This document shows positions 7,571 through 15,545 of a stretch of 20,764 bases of DNA, in pieces. Positions within the stretch are counted from its first letter, which is position 1. The number at the start of each line of letters is the position of its first letter. This stretch comes from Planctomycetales bacterium (GTDB lineage: Bacteria; Planctomycetota; SZUA-567), in assembly GCA_025997475.1 (NCBI GenBank), contig BNUQ01000035.1, positions 1 to 20,764 of the forward strand, in the 5' to 3' direction. Made by a program: the position numbers and the translations under genes. Below the pieces are notes generated by a model. That model was given only the letters and a program-made list of their open reading frames with translations. It did no database searches and had not been told where the DNA came from.

Positions 7571-7789
7571 ATGAGTATTCACAGCAGTTTGCGCGCCGTA
7601 AGCGGCGGCGGCATTAAACACCGGAACGTGTTGAGCCGCGAGGAGCGATTGGTGAAATTGAGCGGCGACGGTCGCTGGAACGAGGGCAAAAGTTTATTCG
7701 CTCTGGCAAAAGTCCGGTCGATTAAAGTGGCGGTGAAAAAGAAAAAGAAAGCCACCGAAGACGAAGGCGCGGACAAGAAGAAAAAATAA
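7571..7789 (+). CDS. Small basic protein of the PVC superphylum (TIGR04137-like)
   Basis: A 72-residue protein opening MSIHSSLR, then KHRNVLSREERLVKLSGDGRW, then SLFALAKVRSIK and a lysine-rich tail (KKKKK and KKKK). The SIHxSL, HRNVLxRxERxxKL and LxKVR elements match my memory of the small basic protein family TIGR04137, found in Chlamydiae, Verrucomicrobia and Planctomycetes and suspected to be ribosome-associated; its function is not established. AAGGAG lies about ten bases before the ATG. It follows the DUF89 gene by 90 bases. It is the strongest taxonomic marker in the window. Family assignment is by eye. Confidence 0.85.
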   Translation: MSIHSSLRAVSGGGIKHRNVLSREERLVKLSGDGRWNEGKSLFALAKVRSIKVAVKKKKKATEDEGADKKKK

Positions 7790-7863
7790 CGGAGCGTTTC
7801 CACCGACAGATTGCCCCTGACGGGCAAACCGCCGGTTAGTTCGAGATGCGGCTCGGTTATAAG

Positions 7864-7923
7864 AATGGCGGCGTTTGGTTGTCAGATTCGCTGGGGCGAT
7901 TTTGATAATCAAGCGCCGCCATT
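7864..7923. repeat. Palindromic repeat with 10-bp perfect arms
   Basis: AATGGCGGCG at 7864-7873 is repeated in inverse at 7914-7923 (CGCCGCCATT). The core (TTGGTTGTCAGATTCGC...GCGATTTTGATAATCAA) is related to the cores of the composite repeats, but the arms are GC-rich and not heptameric. It lies directly before MITE copy A, in the gene-free stretch 7790-8213, which otherwise holds only that element and the hairpins before nadE. Confidence 0.6.
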
Positions 7924-7929
7924 TTTCAT

Positions 7930-8092
7930 TAGACCTGTTCGATAACCAAGCGTGAGCAAATGTTCGTGTCTAATTTTTCGTGCCGCAAGGAAAAATGATG
8001 AAGCAATACCGAGAGTATTGCAAGGAATTTTGACGCGGCGGGACGGAAAATTAGCCGAAAATTTGCCGCGAATTGGTTGTCGAACAGGTCTA
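7930..8092. mobile_element. MITE-like element, copy A (163 bp)
   Basis: Ends are inverted repeats of about 20 bp (TAGACCTGTTCGATAACCAA and, read from the other end, TAGACCTGTTCGACAACCAA). The same 163-bp sequence occurs in opposite orientation at 10052-10214 with only a few differences, mostly near one end, so the two copies bracket nadE. A perfect 7-bp hairpin (GCAATAC/GTATTGC, 8003-8021) sits in the middle. No transposase is encoded; short open frames through it are probably accidental. TA at both ends is compatible with TA-specific insertion. Confidence 0.75.
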
Positions 8093-8124
8093 TTTGGGAA
8101 GGTCTTGAATGTGAGCGATAAACA

Positions 8125-8192
8125 CCCGCCTCTACGAGGCGGGGCTAAATCCCGTTAAAAATCCAACTCGAATTCGTCGGCTAAAACCGACG
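8125..8192 (+). promoter_or_regulatory. Two hairpins in the nadE leader
   Basis: Hairpin 1 is CCCGCCTC-tac-GAGGCGGG (8125-8143), a perfect 8-bp stem; its GGGG can also pair with the CCC at 8151-8153. Hairpin 2 is CGTCGG-ctaaaa-CCGACG (8175-8192), ending 11 bases before the GGAG of nadE. They could be a regulatory leader. They could equally be the remnant right end of an IS200/IS605-type element, which carries such GC-rich hairpins; no tnpA or tnpB reading frame is present. No known NAD riboswitch class was recognised. Confidence 0.4.
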
Positions 8193-8213
8193 GCAATGCC
8201 CTCGGAGAAAAAT

Positions 8214-10043
8214 ATGCGTTACGTTCTCGCGCAAATAAACCCGACGGTCGGCGATTTGCCGGGCAACGCCGCGCGCGTTCTCGCCGCGCTGGCAACGGCG
8301 GAAAAATTCTCGCCGGATTTGGTCGTTTTCCCGGAAATGACGTTAAGCGGCTATCCGCCGGAGGACCTGTTGCTCAAACCGGCGTTTCTCACCGCCGCCG
8401 AATTGACGCTCCAAAATATCGCCGCGCGCGTCCGCGGACGCGCCGTTGTCGGCTATCCGTCGTCGCCGTTTTTCGCCGGTCATCCGCGGTTGCTCGCGCC
8501 GTTACCGCCGCGCAATGAAGCGCGTCCGCGCAACACGGCGGCGGTCATCGACGACGGCGCCATCGTCGCCGAATACCACAAATGCCTGCTTCCGAATTAC
8601 GCCGTGTTCGACGAAAAGCGTTATTTCGCCGCCGGCGACGGCGGTTTGGTTTTGGCGTTGCAAAACGGCGACGCCCGCCAAAAGGTCGGCGTCGTCATTT
8701 GCGAAGACGCGTGGAATCTGGCGGGACCCGTCCGCGAAGAAGCCGCCGCCGGCGCGACGGTGATTGCGTGTTTGTCGGCAAGCCCGTTTTATCGCGGCAA
8801 AGAGAGCGAGCGCCTCGCGACTTTCGCCGCGCTCTGCCGCGAATACGGCGTGTATTTTCTTTATTGCAATTTAGTCGGCGGACAGGACGAGTTGGTTTTT
8901 GACGGCGCGAGTTTCGCGCTGTCGCCGCAAGGCGAAATCATCGCCCAAGCGAAAAATTGCGCCGAGGATTTTTTAGTAATCGATATTCCGAACACACCGT
9001 CGTGTGCTACGCCGCGCGTTACGCCGCCGCGCGCGACGGCGGACGACGCGCGACCGGTGCCGTCGCGTGCGGTGGCAACGCGACCGATTATTGTTTGCGC
9101 GCTAAAATCCGCCGCGCCCGCTCATTCCGACCATCAACGCGCGTCCGCCTCGGCGGACGGCCTCCCGCCGCCCGCCGAAGCGCTCGAACCGGTTTATGCC
9201 GCGCTGACGCTCGGTTTGCGCGACTACGTGCGCAAAAACGGTTTTACCGGCGTCATTGTCGGTTTGTCCGGCGGGATTGATTCGGCGCTGACCGCCGCCG
9301 TCGCCGTGGACGCGCTCGGCAAAGAAAACGTTTGGGGCGTAACGATGCCGAGTATTTATTCGTCCGCCGCGACGCGCGACGACGCGAAAATTCTTGCCGA
9401 TAATTTAGGGATTCGCTTTTCCGTCTTGCCGATTGCCGCGCCGCTCGCGGCGTTTGAACAAGAATTGACGCCGCTTTACGCCGCCGCCGACCCGCGCCGC
9501 GACCCGGAAAATTTGACCGGACAAAATTTACAGGCGCGAATTCGCGCCGTGTATCTGATGGCGCTGGCGAATAAATACGGTTTGCTGTTGTTGAACACCT
9601 CGAACAAATCCGAGAGCGCGGTCGGCTACGGCACGCTTTACGGCGATATGGCGGGCGGCTTCGCGGTCATCAAAGACGTGTTCAAAACCGAGGTGTGGAA
9701 ACTGTCGCGCTATGTCAACGCGCGGGACGGGCGGGAAGTTATTCCGGTCTCGACGATTGAGCGGACGCCGAGCGCCGAGTTGCGGGAAAATCAGGAAGAC
9801 CGGCAGTCGTTGCCGGATTACCCGCTATTAGACCCGATGCTGAAAATGTATGTGGAGGACGACGCGACGCTCGCGGAAATCATCGCGGCGGGCTTCGACG
9901 AAGCCCTCGTCCGGCGGGTGGCGCGAATGGTTGACCGGAGCGAATTCAAGCGGCGGCAGAGTGTTTTCGGCACGAAAGTTACGCCCAAAGCGTTCGGCAA
10001 AGACCGCCGGATTCCGGCAACCAACCGGTTTGCGGATGAGTAA
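8214..10043 (+). CDS. nadE: Glutamine-dependent NAD(+) synthase
   Basis: A 609-residue two-domain enzyme that converts deamido-NAD to NAD with ATP, using glutamine as nitrogen donor. The N-terminal nitrilase-type glutaminase has the catalytic triad in context: Glu41 in FPEMTLSGYPPEDLL, Lys123 in YHKCLLPNY and Cys163 in VICEDAW. The C-terminal synthetase has the P-loop VGLSGGIDSAL (SGGIDS 352-357) and TSNKSESAVGYGTLYGDMAG with IKDVFKTEVWKL. The linker between the domains (about 260-316) is longer than usual and rich in Ala, Pro, Thr and Arg, which explains the extra length. GGAG eight bases before the ATG at 8214 sets the start; the in-frame ATG at 8196 has no site. The gene stands alone between two inverted MITE copies. 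Confidence 0.96.
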   Translation: MRYVLAQINPTVGDLPGNAARVLAALATAEKFSPDLVVFPEMTLSGYPPEDLLLKPAFLTAAELTLQNIAARVRGRAVVGYPSSPFFAGHPRLLAPLPPRNEARPRNTAAVIDDGAIVAEYHKCLLPNYAVFDEKRYFAAGDGGLVLALQNGDARQKVGVVICEDAWNLAGPVREEAAAGATVIACLSASPFYRGKESERLATFAALCREYGVYFLYCNLVGGQDELVFDGASFALSPQGEIIAQAKNCAEDFLVIDIPNTPSCATPRVTPPRATADDARPVPSRAVATRPIIVCALKSAAPAHSDHQRASASADGLPPPAEALEPVYAALTLGLRDYVRKNGFTGVIVGLSGGIDSALTAAVAVDALGKENVWGVTMPSIYSSAATRDDAKILADNLGIRFSVLPIAAPLAAFEQELTPLYAAADPRRDPENLTGQNLQARIRAVYLMALANKYGLLLLNTSNKSESAVGYGTLYGDMAGGFAVIKDVFKTEVWKLSRYVNARDGREVIPVSTIERTPSAELRENQEDRQSLPDYPLLDPMLKMYVEDDATLAEIIAAGFDEALVRRVARMVDRSEFKRRQSVFGTKVTPKAFGKDRRIPATNRFADE

Positions 10044-10051
10044 ATTACCAA

Positions 10052-10214
10052 TAGACCTGTTCGACAACCAATTCGCGGCAAATTTTCGGCAAATTTTCCG
10101 TCCCGCCGCGTCAAAATTCCTTGCAATACTCTCGGTATTGCTTCGTCATTTTTCCTTGCGGCACGAAAAATTAGACACGAACATTTGCTCACGCGTAGGT
10201 TTAGAACAGGTCTA
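10052..10214. mobile_element. MITE-like element, copy B (163 bp, inverted relative to copy A)
   Basis: Same length as copy A and nearly identical to its reverse complement: the first 63 bases differ from A at one position. The distal end is less well kept (TCTAAACCTACGCGTGAG against TCGATAACCAAGCGTGAG). It starts eight bases after the nadE stop codon. The hairpin GCAATAC/GTATTGC is conserved as ACTCTCGGT between the arms. The next gene (RND pump) ends at 10257. Confidence 0.75.
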
Positions 10215-10256
10215 TTAAAAATCACGAATGGCGGAACGGTTATCAAATTCATTTCC

Positions 10257-13200
10257 TCACTTCGTCTTCCCGCTAAGCCACTGCATTAAATAATACATCG
10301 CCGGCACGAGGAAAATCGCGAGGCAGGTTGAGAATCCCATCCCGCCGATGACGACCGTTCCCATAATGCGCCGCGAAATCGCGCCGGAGCCGCTCGCAAC
10401 GGCGAGCGGCAGACAGCCGACGATGAAGGCGAGCGAAGTCATAATAATCGCGCGGAGCCGCAAACCCGCGCCTTCCAGCGCCGCCTCCGCCGCGTTCAGT
10501 CCGCTCTCGCGTTGCAACTCGGCGTATTCGACGATGAGAATCGCGTTTTTCGCGGCGAGACCGATGAGCATAATCAACCCGATTTGCGCATAGACGTTGT
10601 TGTCCAAACCGCGCCACCAAAGAAACGTCCACGCGCCGCACACCGCCACCGGCACCGTCAATAACACGCTGAACGGCAAAATCCAACTCTCGTAAAGCGC
10701 CGCCAACAGCAGGAAAACCAACAAGCCCGAAAACGCGAAAATCGCGACGGTCGGCACGCCGGTCGCCGCGGCTTTTTCCTGAAACGTCATTCCCTCGTAA
10801 TCAAAGCCCATTTCGCTCGGCATTGTTGCCGCGAACGTTCGTTCGAGCGCCGCGATGGCTTGGTCGGAACTGAAACCCGGCGCCGCCGAACCGGTCAACT
10901 GCACCGCGCGATAAAGATTGTGGCGCGTCGTATATTCGGGTCCGGTGATATGTTCGATGTTCGTGAACGACGACAGCGGCATCATTGCGCCGGCGCCGTT
11001 ACGCACAAAAAAACTCATCAAGCCGTCGATGCTTTGCCGATAGTCGCCGTCCGCCATCATCCACACTTGCCACTGACGCCCGAAGCGATTGAAATAATTG
11101 ACGAGCGAGCCGCCCATCAACGATTGGAGCGCGTTGGTGATGTCGTCCATATCGACGCCTTGGCGCACCGCTTTGTCGCGGTCGAGATTGACGTAAATTT
11201 GCGGCGTCGCCGGCGTGAACGTGGTCATAATACTGCCGATTTCCGGTTGTTGGCGCGCCGCGGTCATAAATTTTTGCGTGTTGTCCCACAGCGTTTCGAC
11301 CGTGCCGCCGGCGCGGTCTTCCAACATAAAGGTGAAACCGCCGCTGGTGCCGAGTCCGGGAATTGCCGGCGGCGGGAACGCAAACGCCACCGCTTCGCTA
11401 CGGGCGCCGAGCGTTTTACCCACCGCCGCTTTGATGCTCGCGTATTGTTCCTCCGGCGCCTTGCGCTCGCTCCATTCTTTTAGCGTGATAAAATAAAACC
11501 CGCTGTAACTGCTTCGCACCGAACTCAACATACTGTAGCCCGCCACGGCGGTAACGTATTCGACGCCCGGAATTTTTTGCAATTCCGCCGTCATTTTGTC
11601 CATCGCGATTTCCGTGCGTTCGAGCGACGACGCTTCGGGCAGCGAGACGTTCGCCATCAAATATCCTTGGTCTTCTTCGGGCAAAAAGCCGCCGGGCAAG
11701 GTTTTGCCCAACCCGCCGCACAGCGCGACGAAGCCGCCGAGAATCAGCAAACTCACGCCGAATTTACGCACGCCGACGCGGCAGACGCCGACGTAACCTT
11801 TATTCACGCGGTCGAAGCCGGAATTAAATTTGTCAAAAAATTTGCCGAAGAAGCGCGCCCCGAGACCGCGCTTCGCCGGTTCGCCGCCGCCGTGCGGACG
11901 CAGTAATTTCGCCGCGAGCGCGGGACTGAGCGACAGCGCGTTGAACGCGGAAATTATCACCGCCGCCGCGATGGTCAGCGCGAATTGTTGGTATAAGCGA
12001 CCGGTGATGCCGGGGATAAACGCCGAGGGAATAAACACCGCCGACAGCACCAGCGTAATCGCGATAATCGGTCCTGACACGTCCGCCATCGCTTTTTCCG
12101 CCGCTTCTTTCGGCGCGAATCCTTTCGCGATATACGCTTCGACCGCCTCGACCACGACAATCGCGTCGTCCACGACTAACCCAATCGCCAGCACCAAACC
12201 GAACAGCGAAATCGTGTTAATCGAAAAACCGAACAGCGGAAACGCAATGAACGTGCCGACCAACGCGACCGGCACCGCGAACAGCGGAATCAACGTGGCG
12301 CGCCAATTTTGCAGGAAGACGAAGACGACGACGATGACGAGCACCAACGCTTCCCACAAGGTGTGCGCCAATTCCGTCATGCCTTCGGTGATGGCGAGCG
12401 TGGTGTCGAGCGGGACTTGATATTCGATGCCTTCGGGAAAACTTTTGGCGAGTTCCGCCATTTTGGCGCGCGCGATTTTGACCGCTTGCACCGCGTCGGA
12501 GTTGGGCGTTTGTTTGAGCGACAACATCGCGTTACGCTCGCCGTTCAGCGTCGCGGTGGTGGAGTAATCTTGGGCGCCGAGTTCGATGCGCGCGACATCG
12601 TTCAACCGCACCATCGAGCCGTTGGTTTCGGCGCGGATAATAATATCGCCGAATTCTTCGGGCGTGGTCAAACGCCCCGGCGCCCGCACCGTATAAGAAA
12701 ATTCCTGCCCGGCGGGAAGCGGTCGGTCGCCGACTTTGCCCGCCGGACGAATCGCGTTTTGCGAGGTCAGCGCGTTTTTGACTTCGGTTACGGTCAGTCC
12801 CAATTTCGCGAGTTTGTCAGGATAAAGCCAGACGCGAATCGCGTATTCGCCGGCGCCGAATAAATCAATTTGTCCAATCCCCGGCGTGCGCAATAATTCG
12901 TCATAGAGATGGATTTTCGCGTAATTGTAGAGGAACAGCGGCGAGTATTTGCCGTTCGGCGAGGTCAACGTGAACAGCACGAGCGACGCGCCGAGCGACT
13001 TTTTGACGGTGATGCCGTAATTGCGCACGTCCGGCGGCAGTTGCGAATCCGCCTGGTCCACGCGCATTTTCGTCAGGATATTGTCCACGTCGGGGTCGCT
13101 ACCGAGTTTGAAATACACGGTGAGCGCGTAGGCGCCGCTGTTCGAATTGACCGAGGACATATAGTCCATATTGTCCACGCCGCTCATTTGTTGCTCAATC

Positions 13201-13391
13201 GGCGCCGCGACGTTTTGTTCGACGGTGAGCGCGTCGGCACCGGAATAAGTGGCGCTGATTTGAATGGTCGGCGGCACGATATCGGGAAACTGCGCAATCG
13301 GCAACCCGAACGCCGCGATGGCGCCGATAATCGTCGTGAGAATCGCAATCACCATCGCGACGATGGGACGGTTGATGAAAAATTTACTCAT
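10257..13391 (-). CDS. RND efflux pump inner-membrane transporter, HAE1 (AcrB/MexB) family
   Basis: A 1044-residue proton-driven exporter, the normal length for the family. The N-terminus (MSKFFINRPIVAMVIAILTT) is the usual AcrB opening. The proton-relay residues are visible: the Asp-Asp pair in AIGLVVDDAIVVVEAVE (transmembrane helix 4) and the Lys in LIGLAAKNAILIVEYAEL (helix 10). Two large periplasmic loops lie between helix 1 and 2 and between 7 and 8. AcrB-type pumps work with a periplasmic adaptor and an outer-membrane TolC-like channel to remove hydrophobic drugs, dyes or detergents; neither partner gene is adjacent. The start is set by the conserved N-terminus; GGAG lies 11 bases upstream. 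Substrate range cannot be told. Confidence 0.95.
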   Translation of the reverse strand: MSKFFINRPIVAMVIAILTTIIGAIAAFGLPIAQFPDIVPPTIQISATYSGADALTVEQNVAAPIEQQMSGVDNMDYMSSVNSNSGAYALTVYFKLGSDPDVDNILTKMRVDQADSQLPPDVRNYGITVKKSLGASLVLFTLTSPNGKYSPLFLYNYAKIHLYDELLRTPGIGQIDLFGAGEYAIRVWLYPDKLAKLGLTVTEVKNALTSQNAIRPAGKVGDRPLPAGQEFSYTVRAPGRLTTPEEFGDIIIRAETNGSMVRLNDVARIELGAQDYSTTATLNGERNAMLSLKQTPNSDAVQAVKIARAKMAELAKSFPEGIEYQVPLDTTLAITEGMTELAHTLWEALVLVIVVVFVFLQNWRATLIPLFAVPVALVGTFIAFPLFGFSINTISLFGLVLAIGLVVDDAIVVVEAVEAYIAKGFAPKEAAEKAMADVSGPIIAITLVLSAVFIPSAFIPGITGRLYQQFALTIAAAVIISAFNALSLSPALAAKLLRPHGGGEPAKRGLGARFFGKFFDKFNSGFDRVNKGYVGVCRVGVRKFGVSLLILGGFVALCGGLGKTLPGGFLPEEDQGYLMANVSLPEASSLERTEIAMDKMTAELQKIPGVEYVTAVAGYSMLSSVRSSYSGFYFITLKEWSERKAPEEQYASIKAAVGKTLGARSEAVAFAFPPPAIPGLGTSGGFTFMLEDRAGGTVETLWDNTQKFMTAARQQPEIGSIMTTFTPATPQIYVNLDRDKAVRQGVDMDDITNALQSLMGGSLVNYFNRFGRQWQVWMMADGDYRQSIDGLMSFFVRNGAGAMMPLSSFTNIEHITGPEYTTRHNLYRAVQLTGSAAPGFSSDQAIAALERTFAATMPSEMGFDYEGMTFQEKAAATGVPTVAIFAFSGLLVFLLLAALYESWILPFSVLLTVPVAVCGAWTFLWWRGLDNNVYAQIGLIMLIGLAAKNAILIVEYAELQRESGLNAAEAALEGAGLRLRAIIMTSLAFIVGCLPLAVASGSGAISRRIMGTVVIGGMGFSTCLAIFLVPAMYYLMQWLSGKTK

Positions 13392-13520
13392 TGGCAGGAC
13401 GGCTCCGTAGCGGAAAAATGAAACGGCGAGGAAAAGGGAAAAGCGGTTGCGGGCGAGAGTGCGCGGCGAGTTCTTGCGGTTCTTAAAAACTTAAAAATCC
13501 TAACCTCCTTAAACTCTTTT

Positions 13521-13553
13521 TCCGCCGGTCGTGCCGAGAGCGCGACCGGCGGA
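13521..13553. terminator. Strong hairpin between glycosyltransferase and RND pump
   Basis: TCCGCCGGTCG (13521-13531) pairs perfectly with CGACCGGCGGA (13543-13553) around an 11-base loop. It lies just after the glycosyltransferase stop on the minus strand. There is no T-run after it in that direction (AAAAAGAG follows), so it is not a classical intrinsic terminator; it may still separate the two genes or protect an RNA end. A heptamer-like stretch (about 13484-13516) follows. Confidence 0.4.
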
Positions 13554-13569
13554 GTTGAACAATTCCAAA

Positions 13570-14385
13570 TCAAAGATACCGGTCGATGCCGGCTGGACAA
13601 AAGGTCGCTTTTTGTGCCACCGTCGTCGCTAAAATTTGGTCGTTTGCCGGTAGCGCGGCGCGGTCGTTTTCATGGTGAAACAAATGATACGCCACGCCGC
13701 CCAAGCGTAAGTCCATCCGCCGGACGCCGCGATGGAGCAACCGCGCCACAAATTCGCTGTCTTCGCGCCCCCAACCGACAAACGCTTCGTTAAAACCGTT
13801 GACCGCGACCACATCGCGCCGCCAAAATCCTAAATTGCAACCGCGCGTTCCCCGATGCGTTTGCCGCGAAAGAATTTTTGACGTTAGCGGCGAGAGCGCG
13901 GGAAGACACAGTGCGTTCAGCCGATTTTTTATGCCGGACGACAACCAGTGCAAACGGCGCGCGTCCGGCGTCGCGATAATTTCGCGGCTTTTCTCGGCGG
14001 TCAGGAGAACGCGCCGCCCTTGCACAAATTGTCCGGCGCGCCGCGCGCGGCAGTGGTCGCGGATAAAATGCCGGTGCAACCACATATCGCCGTCAATCAT
14101 CACGAGGTAATCGGCGGTCGCCCGCGCGACGGCTTTATTGCGAATAGTCGCCAAGCGAAAACCGGCGTCTTCCTGCCAACAGTGGCTTATCGGCGCCGGA
14201 AACGACGGTTGAAATTTTTCAATCAATTCGCGCGTCGCCGCGGTCGAACCGTCGTCGGCAACGATAACCTCGGCGGGCAAAACCGTCTGCGCCGCCACGC
14301 TTCGTAAGACCGCCGCCAGCGCGTCCGGTCGGTTGTAAGTCGTGATGATAAGGGCTACCCCCCCCCCCGGAATTTTCATATTCAT
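13570..14385 (-). CDS. Family 2 glycosyltransferase with poly-G tract at its 5' end
   Basis: A protein of about 271 residues that begins MNMKIPGGGVALIITTYNRP. The GT2 (GT-A fold) marks are ITTYNRPDAL, VIVADDGSTA, the DxD-like VMIDGDMWLH and, near the end, NGFNEAFVGWGREDSEF, the galactosyltransferase-type segment with the ED acid pair. It should transfer a sugar from a nucleotide donor to a surface glycan or lipid; donor and acceptor are unknown. The longest frame begins at a TTG (14418), so the ATG at 14385 (or 14379) is preferred, with TTGGA about ten bases upstream. Eleven G residues follow the fourth codon of the shorter form and are in frame here. There is no neighbouring glycan gene. Confidence 0.85.
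   Translation of the reverse strand: MNMKIPGGGVALIITTYNRPDALAAVLRSVAAQTVLPAEVIVADDGSTAATRELIEKFQPSFPAPISHCWQEDAGFRLATIRNKAVARATADYLVMIDGDMWLHRHFIRDHCRARRAGQFVQGRRVLLTAEKSREIIATPDARRLHWLSSGIKNRLNALCLPALSPLTSKILSRQTHRGTRGCNLGFWRRDVVAVNGFNEAFVGWGREDSEFVARLLHRGVRRMDLRLGGVAYHLFHHENDRAALPANDQILATTVAQKATFCPAGIDRYL
14358..14368 (-). repeat. Poly-G tract of 11 (contingency-type homopolymer)
   Basis: Eleven C on the plus strand, that is CCG GGG GGG GGG GTA on the coding strand of the glycosyltransferase. With 11 G the frame is open. With 10 G the next codon is TAG; with 12 G the ITTYNRP motif is lost. No start codon follows the tract before the first essential motif, so tract length decides whether the enzyme is made. 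Confidence 0.85.
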
Positions 14386-14461
14386 AATTAAGATGTCCAA
14401 AGAATTGTGGGTTGCCAACGACGCGCTAACGCGCGGAAAATTCGCTACGTTTTCGTAACGG

Positions 14462-15175
14462 TTATTGCAACAGCGCTTTCATTTCGCGGACGGCTTGGTC
14501 GAGACCGGTGAGGACGGCGCGGGCGACGATGCTGTGTCCGATGTTTAATTCTTCGACGGCGGGAATTGCCGCGATGGGCGCGACGTTGTGATAGGTCAAA
14601 CCGTGTCCGGCGTTGACCCGCAAACCGGCGGCGAAAGCGAGATTGACGCCTTCGACCAAACGGTTTAATTCCGTCCGCATCGCGGCTTCGTGCGGATAGG
14701 CGTTGGCGTAGGCGCCGGTGTGAAACTCGACAAACTCCGCGCCGGTTTTCGCCGCCGCCGCGATTTGCGCGGCGGTCGGTTCGATAAACAAACTCACGCG
14801 AATCCCCGCGGCGCGAAACTTCGGCAATTGCTTTTTCAGCCGCGTCAATTCTTTCACCGCGTCCAAACCGCCCTCGGTGGTGATTTCCTGTCGTCGCTCC
14901 GGCACGAGCGTTACCTGGTCGGGTTGCGCCCGCAACGCGATGTCGATGATTTCGCTATTCAAGCCCATTTCCAAATTGAGCCGCGTCGTTACGGTCTGCC
15001 GCAAAATTGCCAAATCGCGGTCTTGAATATGGCGGCGGTCTTCGCGCAAATGGATGGTGATGCCGTCGGCGCCGGCGCGTTCGGCGATTGCCGCCGCCGC
15101 CACCGGGTCGGGCTCGTTCGTCTGCCGCGCCTGCCGCAACGTCGCGATATGGTCGATGTTCACGCCGAGTTTCAT
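14462..15175 (-). CDS. pdxJ: Pyridoxine 5'-phosphate synthase
   Basis: A 237-residue TIM-barrel enzyme of the DXP-dependent vitamin B6 pathway; it joins deoxyxylulose 5-phosphate and 3-amino-2-oxopropyl phosphate to pyridoxine 5'-phosphate in the cytoplasm. The family motifs are all present: [14 protein letters not shown] at the start (His9), [16 protein letters not shown] (His42, Arg44, His49), [47 protein letters not shown] and the phosphate-binding [10 protein letters not shown]. Length is normal. The ATG at 15175 is chosen because MKLGVN is the family start and GGAAAGG precedes it; longer in-frame starts reach into the promoter and repeat. No other B6 gene is adjacent. Confidence 0.97.
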   Translation of the reverse strand: MKLGVNIDHIATLRQARQTNEPDPVAAAAIAERAGADGITIHLREDRRHIQDRDLAILRQTVTTRLNLEMGLNSEIIDIALRAQPDQVTLVPERRQEITTEGGLDAVKELTRLKKQLPKFRAAGIRVSLFIEPTAAQIAAAAKTGAEFVEFHTGAYANAYPHEAAMRTELNRLVEGVNLAFAAGLRVNAGHGLTYHNVAPIAAIPAVEELNIGHSIVARAVLTGLDQAVREMKALLQ

Positions 15176-15206
15176 CGTTTTTCCTTTCCGTAGTTTTGTC
15201 CGCAAA

Positions 15207-15237
15207 ATTATAGTTGTTCGGCAACTATCAAGAGCAA
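15207..15237 (-). promoter_or_regulatory. Candidate promoter of pdxJ
   Basis: On the minus strand a perfect TATAAT (15212-15207) lies 19 bases after TTGCTC (15237-15232). The spacer is a little long and the -35 is weak. The -35 falls inside the inverted repeat at 15231-15377. The ATG is about 30 bases downstream of the -10. Confidence 0.45.
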
Positions 15238-15377
15238 GAGATTCGTCCACGAATTTTCACGAATTTTTTCTCACAGAGCCACAGAGGCACGGAGAGAGAA
15301 AAGAGAGAGAAAAAAATGTTAAATAATTTCATTTTTCTCCGTGGAACTCTGTGCCTCTGTGAGAAATCTCTTGCTCT
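15231..15377. repeat. Long imperfect inverted repeat (CACAGAG-type)
   Basis: AGAGCAAGAGATT (15231-15243) is matched perfectly by its inverse at 15365-15377, and TTCTCACAGAG (15268-15278) by CTCTGTGAGAA (15355-15365). Between them are related pieces (CACAGAGGCACGGAG against CTCCGTGGAACTCTGTG) around an A-rich centre. Flanking words (CACGAATTTTCACGAATT on one side, TTCGTGTTAATTCGT on the other) are also partly inverse. It is the main content, apart from the rpsB leader, of the 496-base gap 15176-15671. Confidence 0.75.
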
Positions 15378-15504
15378 TAATTCGTGTTAATTCGTCTAAT
15401 TGGGAAAGCACCCTAACCTTCGCTTCACTCGGTTTCGTGAAAATTCAATAGATAAATTCTTTGTCGGATTATCGCCGCGCCGCGCCGCTTAACAACGCCC
15501 CGTC

Positions 15505-15532
15505 TTGCAATTCTTTTGCCGGTTTCTATAAA
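15505..15532 (+). promoter_or_regulatory. Sigma-70-type promoter of rpsB-tsf
   Basis: TTGCAA (15505-15510) and TATAAA (15527-15532) with a 16-base spacer. Transcription would begin near 15539, only a few bases before a perfect hairpin followed by a T-run. The leader to the rpsB ATG would be about 130 bases. Confidence 0.55.
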
Positions 15533-15545
15533 TCGCCGTTTAATC

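Noticed and set aside
7952..8158. 68-codon frame across MITE copy A, with a related frame in copy B
   Set aside because: Similar peptides appear in both copies because the DNA is the same. There is no ribosome-binding site or transposase motif, and the frames run into unrelated flanks.
13388..13600. Frame with AAGGAGG upstream on the minus strand between the glycosyltransferase and the RND pump
   Set aside because: The AAGGAGG (about 13505-13511) is part of a heptamer-like stretch and has no start codon at a useful distance; the frame crosses a strong hairpin and both gene ends.
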